Source of the DNA: Maribellus maritimus
Lineage (GTDB): Bacteria > Bacteroidota > Bacteroidia > Bacteroidales > Prolixibacteraceae
Direction: 5' to 3'
NCBI RefSeq assembly: GCF_022267315.1
Contig: NZ_JAIKLE010000026.1
Location: forward strand, 45,141-109,140
DNA length: 64,000 nucleotides
Shown: piece by piece, positions 17,497 to 27,194 of the stretch
How the letters are laid out: each line of letters opens with the position of its first letter
Position numbering within the stretch: the first letter of the stretch is position 1
Translations under genes and position numbers: made by a program
Notes under the pieces: model-generated
What the model was told of the DNA's origin: nothing
Seen by the model: the letters and a program-made list of their open reading frames with translations, nothing else
Database searches by the model: none

Positions 17497-19809
17497 GTGA
17501 AAAACCTTTTAAAACTCATTATCAGAAATATCTTAAGATACCCAACCTATTCAATGATTAAGATAGCAGGGCTTTCAATTGGATTAACGTGTTTTATTGC
17601 AATAATGCTTTGGGTAAAATACGAAACCAGCTATGATAAATTCCATGTTAATTCTGATAATCTGTACAGGGTGGCATTCACAAACGAAAACGAAGATTTT
17701 CATGGTTACTGGCAGCCAGGTAATTTAGGCGGTTATTTGAAGGAAACTTATCCTGAAATTATTGAATCGACAAATTACAGTGAAATACAGATTAAAATTT
17801 CTCATGAAAACAAAGGGTTTTATGGGACTGGAAGTTATGCAGACACTGCATTTTTTGCCATGTTTACGTTCCCGTTTAAATATGGGGATCCTGGAAATTC
17901 GTTAAAGAATCCCGGTTCAGTTGTACTTACCAGTTCAATGTCTCAGAAACTTTTTGGGGATAAAAATTCGATTGGCGAGATGATAAAGCTAAACGAAGAA
18001 ATGATTTACACTGTAACAGGCGTGATAAACGATGTCCCTGAAAATTCTCATATGGATTTTGATTTTTTAATTCCTTTTTCCGATGCTGATGAAGAAATGA
18101 AAAGCTGGGCTCCCAAATGGACAAAAACATATATTTTGTTGGAAGACAATGCCAACACCGATGTGGTAAATAAAAAAATAGCACAGGTTATGAATAAATT
18201 CCAGCCTGCCTGGAAAAATATTCTCTATTTGGTGCCGATGGAAAAAAGCCACTTATACAATTTAAGTGGAGGAGGATTAATTGTTTACATTATTCTGTTC
18301 TCTTCGATGGCCGTTATTATTGTATTGCTGGCCTGTGTTAATTTTATGAACCTTTCAACTGCCCGTTCAGAAATAAAACAAAAAGAAATCTTTATAAGAA
18401 AAGTGATTGGATCGAAAAAATCACAGCTTGGCTGGCAGTTTATTTTTGAATCGATGTTGTATTCGTTTATCGCTACTATAATTGCAGTCTTTTTAACGAT
18501 ACTTCTATTACCTTCAATAAACAACCTTTTGAATACGCAGCTCCAAATAAATAACTTTTCCTTTATTCCATATCTTATACTTCTTACTGCTATAACCGGG
18601 CTAATTGCGGGTAGTTATCCTGCAATATACCTCTCATCATTACTACCAGATCAGTTAGGAAAAAGGAAAATCCAATCACGTCGTAGCCGAAAATGGGATT
18701 TCAGGTATATTCTGGTTACATTTCAATTTGTTATTTCAATTTTCTTTATTGTATCAGTGTTGTCCATCAAACATCAAATCAATTTTATTAAATCGAAAGA
18801 TCTGGGTTTTAACAAAGAGAATGTTATCCGGCTTTCTTCTGTTGGGAAGTTGAGTGAAAAAGCCAAAGAATTCAAAACGGCTCTTATACAAAATCCATCC
18901 ATTGAAAATGTTACAGTTTCAGTCAATAATCTAACATCATGGATCAACACCGGCCCCCTCGACTGGGACGGACGTAACAAAGATGAATTAATTGAAATCG
19001 GGTACAATTGGGTCGATTATGATTTTCTACAAACCTTTGACCTCGAAATGAGCCAGGGGCGTTTCTTTTCACGTGAACATATGTCTGATGTGGACAATGC
19101 CCTTGTTATTAATGAAAAGGCTGCTGATTATTTAAAGCTTGAGAACCCTATTGGTATGAAAATACAAACATGGTTTGGTTTTAAAGGTACAATTGTAGGG
19201 GTTATTAAAAATTTTCATACAGCGTCGTTACACGAAGAAATCATGCCTTTTGCATTATTATTAGGTGAAAACGGCAATAATATATTTATAAAAACCAACG
19301 GAAAAGATACCAAAGCCACCTTGCAATTTATTCAGCAACAACTCAAAAAAGTCGTCCCTGATGATCCTTTTGAATACCAATTTTTGGAAGATCAAATAAA
19401 TGATCTTTATAAAACAGAAACATTAACCTCTCAAATTGCAGGTATAGGCACGTTTCTAGCCATATTCATCTCGTGTCTGGGACTTTTTGGGCTGGTATTT
19501 TCTACCGTTGAACGAAAAATAAAAGAAATTGGGATTCGTAAGACAAACGGAGCAAAGACCAATGAGGTAATGTTTATGCTAATTAAAGATTTTACTTTTT
19601 ATGTTCTGATAGCTTTTGTTATGGCCAGCCCCTTTGCATGGTATGCTATGCACAAATGGCTTGAAAACTTTGCCTACAAAACCAACCAGAGTTGGTGGAT
19701 ATTTGTCCTTGCCGGTTTACTGGCTTTGGGAATTGCGTTATTAACTGTAAGCTGGCAAAGCTGGCGAGCCGCTACGAGGAATCCGGTTGAAGCCTTGCGC
19801 TACGAATAA
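17497..19809 (+). CDS. MacB/FtsX-type ABC transporter permease (double unit), GTG start
   Basis: This 770-aa protein starts with GTG at 17497; the leader (KNLLKLIIRNILRYP) is normal length, so the rare start is credible. TM1 is at 18-40, core 1 has GDKNSIGE, TM2 is at 262-284 followed by FMNLSTARS, and the unit-1 segment is KEIFIRKVIGSKKS (296-309). TM3 is at 321-339, TM4 at 357-378 (GSYPA turn), TM5 at 405-425. Core 2 carries GPLDWDGRN and exits through GVIKNFHTASLHEEI. The tail from 676 differs in its first third (GAKTNEVMFMLIKDFTFYVL) and becomes standard from KWLENFAYKTN, ending RAATRNPVEALRYE. The partial match suggests a conversion tract that covers only the last part. Confidence 0.9.
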   Translation: MKNLLKLIIRNILRYPTYSMIKIAGLSIGLTCFIAIMLWVKYETSYDKFHVNSDNLYRVAFTNENEDFHGYWQPGNLGGYLKETYPEIIESTNYSEIQIKISHENKGFYGTGSYADTAFFAMFTFPFKYGDPGNSLKNPGSVVLTSSMSQKLFGDKNSIGEMIKLNEEMIYTVTGVINDVPENSHMDFDFLIPFSDADEEMKSWAPKWTKTYILLEDNANTDVVNKKIAQVMNKFQPAWKNILYLVPMEKSHLYNLSGGGLIVYIILFSSMAVIIVLLACVNFMNLSTARSEIKQKEIFIRKVIGSKKSQLGWQFIFESMLYSFIATIIAVFLTILLLPSINNLLNTQLQINNFSFIPYLILLTAITGLIAGSYPAIYLSSLLPDQLGKRKIQSRRSRKWDFRYILVTFQFVISIFFIVSVLSIKHQINFIKSKDLGFNKENVIRLSSVGKLSEKAKEFKTALIQNPSIENVTVSVNNLTSWINTGPLDWDGRNKDELIEIGYNWVDYDFLQTFDLEMSQGRFFSREHMSDVDNALVINEKAADYLKLENPIGMKIQTWFGFKGTIVGVIKNFHTASLHEEIMPFALLLGENGNNIFIKTNGKDTKATLQFIQQQLKKVVPDDPFEYQFLEDQINDLYKTETLTSQIAGIGTFLAIFISCLGLFGLVFSTVERKIKEIGIRKTNGAKTNEVMFMLIKDFTFYVLIAFVMASPFAWYAMHKWLENFAYKTNQSWWIFVLAGLLALGIALLTVSWQSWRAATRNPVEALRYE

Positions 19810-19844
19810 TCTTTATAAAAAACTTTAAAATAATTCTATTATAA

Positions 19845-22271
19845 ATGATTAAAAATTATGTAAAAATAGCATGGAGGCAGTTTCTTAAAAATCGCACCCT
19901 GTCGTTTGCCAAACTTATTGGATTGGGAATCGCTTTTGCTGTTGTTTTATTTGTTGCCACATATGTTTGTTCCGAATATAGTTTCGACAACTTTATTCCA
20001 GAAAAAGACAATATCTACCGGGTTTACCGGCAGGGAGTACTCGACGGACAAAATATTAACTCCGTTGTTACTTCACCTCTTCTGGCTGAATATTCCATTA
20101 AAGAAATTCCGGAAGTAACAGAAGTGCTCAGAATCCAAAACCAGGGGAATGCCTTTATTGAAGTAAAAGATGAAGTGAGTAATGTGCCGGGGGCAATCTA
20201 TGCTGACCCCAACTTCCTTGATTTTTTCCAAATTCCATACAACAGAAGCTTCTCCCTTGCTTTGCCCGATAAAAACAGTGTTGCTATTTCGGAAAAGCTT
20301 GCCTTAATGTATTTTAAATCCGAGGAAAATGCACTTGGACATGAATTAAAGATCAAATATGGAACCCATTATGAATCATGTATTGTTTCATCCGTATTTC
20401 GCGACCTACCCCCAAACTCACATTTAGAAGTAAACCTCATCAAAAATATCAATAAAGTTATTGATCCGGCGAGCCAGGATTGGGAGACAAAAAACACTAC
20501 TACCTATATAAAAACAGGAAATAAAACTACTGGTAAAAATGAATTGAACTTTAAATTAACAAAACTGATTTACTCACAATCCGATATTGACGGAGACGGT
20601 GTATTAGAGAAAATAAATGAGAATAATTTTACTGAACTGACACAGTCAAAAAATGTCCCGGTTAAATACTACACTGAACCCCTTAAAAAGATACATCTGT
20701 CAAACCACGATTTTGATTTTGCGGTAACCTCAAGCAAGATTTATCTGTATGGTGCAATGGCAATAGCCTTTATTCTTTTTTTAATTTCAGGAGTAAACTT
20801 TATTAATCTGACACTGGCCTCTCATTCCCTTCGGCTAAGGGAAATTGGTGTCCGGAAAACGAATGGCGCATTTCAAATGCAACTTTCAAAAATGTTATTA
20901 ACTGAAACTATTTTTCATTGGATACTGGCATTTTTACTGGGTATTATTATTTATTTAGGAACTAAAAATCTACTAACCCAACATCTAAACCTTTCCATTT
21001 ATCTGCAAAATTTCGATTTATTTAAAGTGCTGTTCTATAGTTTTTGCGGGATTATACTTTTTAGCATCTTCATCAATTTGATTCCGATATCCTACTATTC
21101 CAGACTAAATATCTTAGCTCTGCTCAACTCAAAGCGTCCTAAATCAAAATCTCCAATTGGCTCAAAAAATGTGCTTATTGTTGTTCAGTTTACATTGTCG
21201 GTAATCATTATTCTGAGTACCCTTATTGTTCAAAAACAATTGACTTATTTAAATTCGAAAAACAGGGCATATGGCGCAAACAACATTATTATGTTTCGTT
21301 TGTATGACCTAAACCGCCCCAACAGATTCAGCTTCGTAGAAAAGCTAAAGTCATTCGCCTCGGTTGAAGAAGTTAGTCTTTTAAGCCAGTTTATCGGGGA
21401 TGATCCAGAGATGGTATCCGTTTATTTTAACCACTCCGGTGATGCCGGAAACCAACTGGTTGCCAAACGGCTTTTGATTGATGGAAATTATTTTCAAACT
21501 TATGGACTAAAAATATTAAAAGGAAGGGGATTTAACGAAAACAGAAATACAGATTACGATTGTGTTATTTTGAACGAGACGGCTGCACGCGAGTTTCCTG
21601 GGAAAAATGATATCCTCAACCAGTATATTATTAATGACAACAAAACCTATAAAGTAGTGGGGGTGGTTAAAGATTACAATTACAGATCACTACACCACAA
21701 AATTGAACCCCTGTTGATTTTCAGGGGCAAATACATTGGAAATATTGCCATGAAAATTAGCAACAACCAAACAACTGAGGCTTTAGCTGCACTTTCGTCA
21801 CTTTGGGAAGAATACAAAATAAAAAGACCTTTGTACTATCAATTTTTGGATGACACACTGGCTTTAAAATACAACAAAGACAGACAGGCCAAAAAATTAA
21901 TGCTGATTTTATCGGTACTGTCTATTCTTGTGGCCTGTATAGGCTTGTATGCTATCTTATTCTTTTCCATAAAAACCAAAGTTAAAGAGTTGGCCATACG
22001 AAAAATAAATGGAGCTTCTGAAGTTGAAATCGGATGGTTGATTGTAAGTAAATACATGTTTTTAATAACAATATCGGTGCTGATCTCTGTTCCGGTTTGC
22101 GTTTTGGTTATGCGTCAGTGGCTGGAAAACTTTGCCTATAAAACCAATTTAAGCTGGTGGATTTTTGCTTTGGCCGGCATGCTGGCACTGGGAATTGCTT
22201 TTCTGACGGTGAGCTGGCAAAGCTGGCGGGCTGCAACGCGGAATCCTGTTGAAGCACTGAGATATGAATAA
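19845..22271 (+). CDS. MacB/FtsX-type ABC permease with mosaic C-terminus
   Basis: The protein is 808 aa: TM1 at 20-42, TM2 at 300-322, unit-1 segment REIGVRKTNGAFQM (332-345), TM3 at 355-373, TM4 at 392-413 and TM5 at 442-463. Core 1 lacks a clean GNENP motif (KSEENALGHE). Core 2 exits through GVVKDYNYRSLHHKI. The region equivalent to the first part of the constant tail is divergent (KELAIRKINGASEVEIGWLI, from 714), then from residue 758 (QWLENFAYKTNLSWW) it is the common tail to the end. That switch is at about base 22116. Core 1 resembles the gene at 24678 (shared QGxLxG and VTSPxxA patterns), so these two are closer relatives than the gene between them. Confidence 0.9.
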   Translation: MIKNYVKIAWRQFLKNRTLSFAKLIGLGIAFAVVLFVATYVCSEYSFDNFIPEKDNIYRVYRQGVLDGQNINSVVTSPLLAEYSIKEIPEVTEVLRIQNQGNAFIEVKDEVSNVPGAIYADPNFLDFFQIPYNRSFSLALPDKNSVAISEKLALMYFKSEENALGHELKIKYGTHYESCIVSSVFRDLPPNSHLEVNLIKNINKVIDPASQDWETKNTTTYIKTGNKTTGKNELNFKLTKLIYSQSDIDGDGVLEKINENNFTELTQSKNVPVKYYTEPLKKIHLSNHDFDFAVTSSKIYLYGAMAIAFILFLISGVNFINLTLASHSLRLREIGVRKTNGAFQMQLSKMLLTETIFHWILAFLLGIIIYLGTKNLLTQHLNLSIYLQNFDLFKVLFYSFCGIILFSIFINLIPISYYSRLNILALLNSKRPKSKSPIGSKNVLIVVQFTLSVIIILSTLIVQKQLTYLNSKNRAYGANNIIMFRLYDLNRPNRFSFVEKLKSFASVEEVSLLSQFIGDDPEMVSVYFNHSGDAGNQLVAKRLLIDGNYFQTYGLKILKGRGFNENRNTDYDCVILNETAAREFPGKNDILNQYIINDNKTYKVVGVVKDYNYRSLHHKIEPLLIFRGKYIGNIAMKISNNQTTEALAALSSLWEEYKIKRPLYYQFLDDTLALKYNKDRQAKKLMLILSVLSILVACIGLYAILFFSIKTKVKELAIRKINGASEVEIGWLIVSKYMFLITISVLISVPVCVLVMRQWLENFAYKTNLSWWIFALAGMLALGIAFLTVSWQSWRAATRNPVEALRYE
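22116..22271 (+). repeat. Converted constant-tail tract in the mosaic permease
   Basis: Up to base ~22115 this gene's 3' region is unlike its neighbours; from 22116 (CAG TGG CTG GAA AAC) it encodes the array's common last 51 residues. Within it 22125-22168 is identical over 44 bases to 35465-35508 in another permease, including all third codon positions. Confidence 0.7.
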
Positions 22272-22289
22272 GTATTAAATTTTGTAGTC

Positions 22290-24662
22290 ATGTTTAAACA
22301 AGAAATAAAACTCATTTTTCGCATGTTAAAAAGGCAAATTGCCACGTCGTCGATTAATATTTTTGGATTGGCAATAGGTTTCACTTTTGTAATTCTGGCT
22401 GGTGTTTATGCGTTCTCGGAAATGAGTTTCGACCGTTTCCACAAAAACCATAAATCGTTATACCGGGTAGAATGGCGTACCCCTGATATGAATGTCATTT
22501 ATACACCTGGGATTATGAATTCGTGGGTAAAAGAAAACATGCCGGAAATTGTTCATTCAGCAAGGGTTTTGAACGATGAAGAAGGCTTAACCGAACGAAA
22601 TATCATTTATAATCAAACAAAATACAATATTGATAATCCCCTGGTTATTGATGATGATTTTTTCCCGATGTTTTCTTTTGATGTTTTGTCTGGGGAAGTA
22701 AAATCATTTTCTGCCGATAAATATTCTGTTGCGCTTTCAAAATCATTAGCAGGAAGAGTATTCGGGAATGAAAATCCCATTGGGGAATCCATTGAATACA
22801 AAGGAGGATTATTCACCGTCAAGGCGGTTATGAATGAAATTCCACAAAATTCATCCATCAAATTCGACATGCTTTTGCCTGCATCGAATATGCCAGGTTA
22901 TGTAACGATGGAATGGTTGAATAATAATGTTCATACTTTTATTCAGACTGATAAACTTGCACAGGCTGACCAACTGCAACAAAAAATAAACAAAGGGCTA
23001 ACTTCCGAATTTGCTTCCTTGGGATTAACAGAACAGACAAAAAACAGAATCTACCAACTAAATCCCCTGGACAAAATTTATTATTCGCCTGGTAACTCGT
23101 TCAGCGATATAGGTGTACACGGCAACCGGAAAATAACCCTGATGCTGATAAGCCTGGTCTCGGTTGTACTCCTGATAGCCTTATTGAACTACGCTAACAC
23201 CTTTTTATCCGGGGCATCCGAAAGTATCAAAAAGATAGGAATCAGGTCGGTAAACGGCTCTTCGCGTACAAACAATATCCGCTTTTTGGTTTACCAGTCA
23301 GTTTTACCATCTGTTATTGCTGTAACAATTGCTTTTTTTATCAGCTATCCGGTAAAAAATATACTAAGTGACTTTTTAAACATTACCATGCCTGATTTAC
23401 GTCCGTCCTACTTTATAATTGCGCTTTTAATCGGAGCTTTAACCGGTGTACTGGTTGGATTATTCCCGGCTTTAAAATTTACATCGTATAAAATTACAAG
23501 TTCATTAAAAGAAAGTAACGATTCGGGCAAAAAAGTAAATCGTATTGGCAACGTATTTTCAGTGGCTCAGTTTGCCGCTTCAATTGCCCTTATAATTTCG
23601 GTTATTACCATTTACAAACAGATGAATTTTGTATTTACTGAAAGCAGTAAAAATCTGTCTGACGGAGTGATTATTTATATGCCAATTGCAAACCGTAGCG
23701 CAGAAACATCACCCAATATAAAAAGAATTGAAGAAGCATTAAAAAAGATTCCTGAAATTGAAAAAGTTAGCACCAGCCTGAGCATACCTGGCGATGAACA
23801 TTACTCTGATTTAGGTAGAATACCGCTTGTTAAAAACGGGGAAGAAGAATTAATTCGTATTAACCATAACATGGCAGGAGCCGATTATCCTGAAACGATG
23901 GATTTTGAACTTGTAGAAGGAAGGTTTTTTGACGACAAAATAGTATCCGACAAACAATCGTATATTGTGAATGAAACGTTTATCAGAAAACACGGCATTC
24001 AGGATATTTCCGGAACCTTGTTAAATGGTTCACCGGTAATTGGAGTAATAAAGGATTTTCACTACAATTCGTTGCACAACGAAATTGAACCTGTAGCTAT
24101 TCGCTACGAAGAATCGTACCAGTCGCGGATTATGGTAAAACTGGCATCGGCCAATACTTCATTAACTGAGGTTGTAACTAAAATTAAAAGGGAGACCGAT
24201 GAAATTGATAACGCCGCCGTTTCCGATGTTTTTTTCCTCGACCAGCACATTGCCAAACTGTATGAAAAAGAAATACAGATATCGAATATTTTGTTTGTTT
24301 TGGCTTTGTTTTCCATTCTCATTTCAGGGATGGGGCTTTTTTCCATGTCGATGTTAATTTCAAAAATGAGGACGAAGGAAATCGGCATCCGAAAAGTAAA
24401 CGGAGCTAAAGTTTCTGAAATTCTAAGCATGCTCAATCAAGACTTTGTAAAATGGGTAGTTGTTGCATTTGTAATCGCAACGCCTGTTGCCTGGTATGTC
24501 ATGAATAAATGGCTCGAAAACTTTGCCTACAAAACCAACCTGAGTTGGTGGATATTTGCAATGGCCGGAGTTCTTGCATTGGGAATTGCATTATTAACAG
24601 TTAGCTGGCAAAGCTGGCGGGCTGCTACAAGGAATCCGGTTGATGCACTAAAATATGAATAA
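22290..24662 (+). CDS. MacB/FtsX-type ABC transporter permease (double unit)
   Basis: The protein is 790 aa with TM1 at 20-42, core 1 motif GNENPIGE (159-166), TM2 at 282-304, unit-1 segment KKIGIRSVNGSSRTN (314-328), TM3 at 337-357, TM4 at 372-395 (GLFPA turn) and TM5 at 420-441. Core 2 exits through GVIKDFHYNSLHNEI, an almost ideal family motif. The constant tail starts at 696 and has NQDF for NKDF. The end reads NPVDALKYE, one of the few departures from NPVEALRYE. The early core-1 pattern DRFHKNHxxxY followed by TPxI recurs in the gene at 43524, pointing to a shared subfamily. The gene is 18 bp from the previous stop and 15 bp from the next start. Confidence 0.9.
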   Translation: MFKQEIKLIFRMLKRQIATSSINIFGLAIGFTFVILAGVYAFSEMSFDRFHKNHKSLYRVEWRTPDMNVIYTPGIMNSWVKENMPEIVHSARVLNDEEGLTERNIIYNQTKYNIDNPLVIDDDFFPMFSFDVLSGEVKSFSADKYSVALSKSLAGRVFGNENPIGESIEYKGGLFTVKAVMNEIPQNSSIKFDMLLPASNMPGYVTMEWLNNNVHTFIQTDKLAQADQLQQKINKGLTSEFASLGLTEQTKNRIYQLNPLDKIYYSPGNSFSDIGVHGNRKITLMLISLVSVVLLIALLNYANTFLSGASESIKKIGIRSVNGSSRTNNIRFLVYQSVLPSVIAVTIAFFISYPVKNILSDFLNITMPDLRPSYFIIALLIGALTGVLVGLFPALKFTSYKITSSLKESNDSGKKVNRIGNVFSVAQFAASIALIISVITIYKQMNFVFTESSKNLSDGVIIYMPIANRSAETSPNIKRIEEALKKIPEIEKVSTSLSIPGDEHYSDLGRIPLVKNGEEELIRINHNMAGADYPETMDFELVEGRFFDDKIVSDKQSYIVNETFIRKHGIQDISGTLLNGSPVIGVIKDFHYNSLHNEIEPVAIRYEESYQSRIMVKLASANTSLTEVVTKIKRETDEIDNAAVSDVFFLDQHIAKLYEKEIQISNILFVLALFSILISGMGLFSMSMLISKMRTKEIGIRKVNGAKVSEILSMLNQDFVKWVVVAFVIATPVAWYVMNKWLENFAYKTNLSWWIFAMAGVLALGIALLTVSWQSWRAATRNPVDALKYE

Positions 24663-24677
24663 ATAAAAAAGAAAAAA

Positions 24678-27068
24678 ATGAAACCTTATAAATTAAAAAT
24701 AACCATCAGAAATGCCCGAAAAAATGGTGTTTTGACTTTTGCAAAGCTGTTTGGACTATGTGTTTCTTTTGCTGTTATTTTATTTGCAACCGGCTATGTA
24801 GTTTATGAAACCAGCTTTGATAAAAGTATCCCTGATAATAAAACAATTTATCGTTGTTTGATGCAAGGAAAGCTAAACGGAGAGGATGCTGATTTTGCAG
24901 TCACCAGCCCGGCAATGGCTCCGGCAATATTGAGCGAAATACCGAAAATTAAAGAAACGGTGCGAATTCTTCCTCAGGGTGAAGCCTCATTAAAATATAA
25001 CGATCTGGTTTTTAACGCCGGACATCTGATTTATGCAGACTCTAATTTCTGCAGTTTTTTTGGATCTTCTGTAAAAACGGAAACAGAAAACCCTCTGAGT
25101 GCCGACAATTACATAATTATTGCAGAAAGTCTTGCTGAAAAACAATTCGGTTCTGCCGGGAATGCGTTGGGCAAAGTGGTCGAACTGCGGGGAGAAAATT
25201 GTATTGTAACCGGTACTTTTGAAGATTTACCCGAAAACTTTCATTTGCAGGTGAGCCTTATTCAGCCCCTAAAAAAATCAAATCCCGACAAAGTCGGCTG
25301 GGGTTCACAAAGTTACTATACCTATTTTAAAACCAACCGGGGAAATATTGAACCGGACGAACTCAATTTTAAGATTAGTAAAACGGTTTATACTCATTTC
25401 AACGACGATATTGACGGTGCTAATGCAAAAACACTGGAGGATCTCAAGGCTTCGCCCGATTTATATATATTGTATACCGCAGAAAAATTAACTGATATCC
25501 ACTTCAGCAACCATAAATTTGACCCCGCAATTACCTCGAATAAAACCTATGTTTACGGAGCGGTTATTATAGCTGTTCTTATTCTTTTGATTTCATCCAT
25601 TAATTTTATAAACCTTAATATTGCCAATATATCAACACGGTTAAAAGAAATAGGTATACGCAAAACTTCCGGTGCATACAACCATCACATTTTTTCACAA
25701 TTCTTGTACGAAACAGTTATTTTTTGGTTTGTTGGCTTTGCTTTGGCTTTAGCTCTTTATTTACTTGCAGAAAATACACTTGAACAATATTTAGGCTTTG
25801 CTATTTCTCTGTCTACCGGAGGAATGATAAAAATTATTGCCGCTGTTTTTATTGGTCTTTTAGCTTTTAATCTAACCGCCAATTTCATTCCGATATCATT
25901 TATTTCAAATAAAAAAATACTGGGTTTGATTAAAGAAGAAAAACCTGCAAAAAAAAGCTTGTCAGCAAACAGCAGTTTTGTTTTTCTTCAGTTTGTGCTC
26001 TCGGGTTTAGTAATTCTTGCGTCTGTCGTTGTCCAAAAACAAATCAATTACATGGTTCATAAAAATCGGGGATATGATACAGAAAATGTGATGATGCTAT
26101 CCATGTGGTCAATAAATCAGCAAACCCGAAAAAATTTTACAGACGAACTAAAAACGTATAGCGTCGTAAAATCTGTTTCAACAAGCGATACATATTTTGG
26201 CAACGATCCGGGCATGAACGATGCCTATTTCGAGGTAATGGATGATGCACATTACTTTCATACTTCGATTATGCCTGTGAGTGCGGAGTTCCTTAATACT
26301 TTTAACCTTGAAATAAAAGAGGGACGCTTTTTTGACAAAGAAAGACAATCTGATTCAGAAGCTGTTGTACTTAATGAAACCGCACTGAAAAAATACACGG
26401 GAGAAGGATCAATTATCGGGAAACAAGTTATTGTTGACGGAAATTACAAAGTAATTGGTGTAGTAAAAGATTTCAACTTTCGCTCGCTACATCATCAGGT
26501 TCAGCCGCTGGTAATGGTCCTGACAAAAGACAAAGGAAATATTTTTATAAAAATTCAGAATGAAGAGATAGCCAAAGTTACCGGCATTCTCCAAAACCTC
26601 TGGGAAAAGTACAACATCGACTTTCCGCTCCAATACCAATTCCACGATGATGTTCTGGCGCAACACTACGTAGGCGACCAACAGGCCAAAAAGCTTTTGA
26701 TGATACTCTCCATGATTTCAATTGCAATTGCTTGTGTCGGATTGTACGCAATTAGTTTTTTCACCATAATCAGAAAAACCAAAGAAATAGGGATACGGAA
26801 AGTGAATGGAGCAAAAGTATCAGAAGTGATGTCGATGTTAAATATTCATTTTATCAAATGGGTTGGATTTGCTTTTATTCTGGCAATGCCCGTTGCATAT
26901 TACGCCATGCACAAATGGCTCGAGAACTTCGCCTATAAAACCAGTTTAAGCTGGTGGATTTTTGCATTAGCTGGTTTGTTGGCTTTAGGAATTGCACTAC
27001 TGACAGTGAGTTGGCAAAGTTGGCGGGCAGCTACGAGAAATCCGGTTGAAGCATTACGGTATGAGTAA
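24678..27068 (+). CDS. MacB/FtsX-type ABC transporter permease (double unit)
   Basis: The protein is 796 aa with TM1 at 20-42, TM2 at 292-313, unit-1 segment KEIGIRKTSGAYNHH (323-337), TM3 at 345-364, TM4 at 382-404 and TM5 at 431-452. Core 1 follows the plan of the gene at 19845: AKLFGLCVSFAV in TM1, QGKLNGED and AVTSPAMA after it, and GNALGK instead of GNENPxGK. Core 2 exits at GVVKDFNFRSLHHQV. The tail from 702 deviates early (MLNIHFIKWVGFAFILAMP) and is standard later. Its last 155 bases differ at only five positions from the tail of the next gene. A 126-bp gap follows. Confidence 0.9.
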   Translation: MKPYKLKITIRNARKNGVLTFAKLFGLCVSFAVILFATGYVVYETSFDKSIPDNKTIYRCLMQGKLNGEDADFAVTSPAMAPAILSEIPKIKETVRILPQGEASLKYNDLVFNAGHLIYADSNFCSFFGSSVKTETENPLSADNYIIIAESLAEKQFGSAGNALGKVVELRGENCIVTGTFEDLPENFHLQVSLIQPLKKSNPDKVGWGSQSYYTYFKTNRGNIEPDELNFKISKTVYTHFNDDIDGANAKTLEDLKASPDLYILYTAEKLTDIHFSNHKFDPAITSNKTYVYGAVIIAVLILLISSINFINLNIANISTRLKEIGIRKTSGAYNHHIFSQFLYETVIFWFVGFALALALYLLAENTLEQYLGFAISLSTGGMIKIIAAVFIGLLAFNLTANFIPISFISNKKILGLIKEEKPAKKSLSANSSFVFLQFVLSGLVILASVVVQKQINYMVHKNRGYDTENVMMLSMWSINQQTRKNFTDELKTYSVVKSVSTSDTYFGNDPGMNDAYFEVMDDAHYFHTSIMPVSAEFLNTFNLEIKEGRFFDKERQSDSEAVVLNETALKKYTGEGSIIGKQVIVDGNYKVIGVVKDFNFRSLHHQVQPLVMVLTKDKGNIFIKIQNEEIAKVTGILQNLWEKYNIDFPLQYQFHDDVLAQHYVGDQQAKKLLMILSMISIAIACVGLYAISFFTIIRKTKEIGIRKVNGAKVSEVMSMLNIHFIKWVGFAFILAMPVAYYAMHKWLENFAYKTSLSWWIFALAGLLALGIALLTVSWQSWRAATRNPVEALRYE
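26914..27068 (+). repeat. Near-identical constant-tail repeat, copy 1
   Basis: By direct reading, this 155-base 3' segment matches 29434-29588 at 150 positions. The differences are at the G/A of CGAGAA, A/G of TTAGGA, C/A of GCACTA, A/G of CTACGA and the last sense codon (GAG/GAA). Upstream of it the two genes diverge clearly. Confidence 0.85.
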
Positions 27069-27194
27069 AAGCCCCTCCCTGAGAATTTAGGACTAAACAT
27101 TCTGACAAAGACTTTCGAGAAATGACAAATACAAAAGAGAAATAAACAATACGATTTTCATAGAGCAGACCATGTAAACATAAAACTCAACTAG

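Noticed and set aside
27069..27194. 126-bp gap checked for a promoter, small gene or relic
   Set aside because: It has a short C-rich start (GCCCCTCCCTGAG) but no dyad, no TAnnTTTG and no permease-tail codons.
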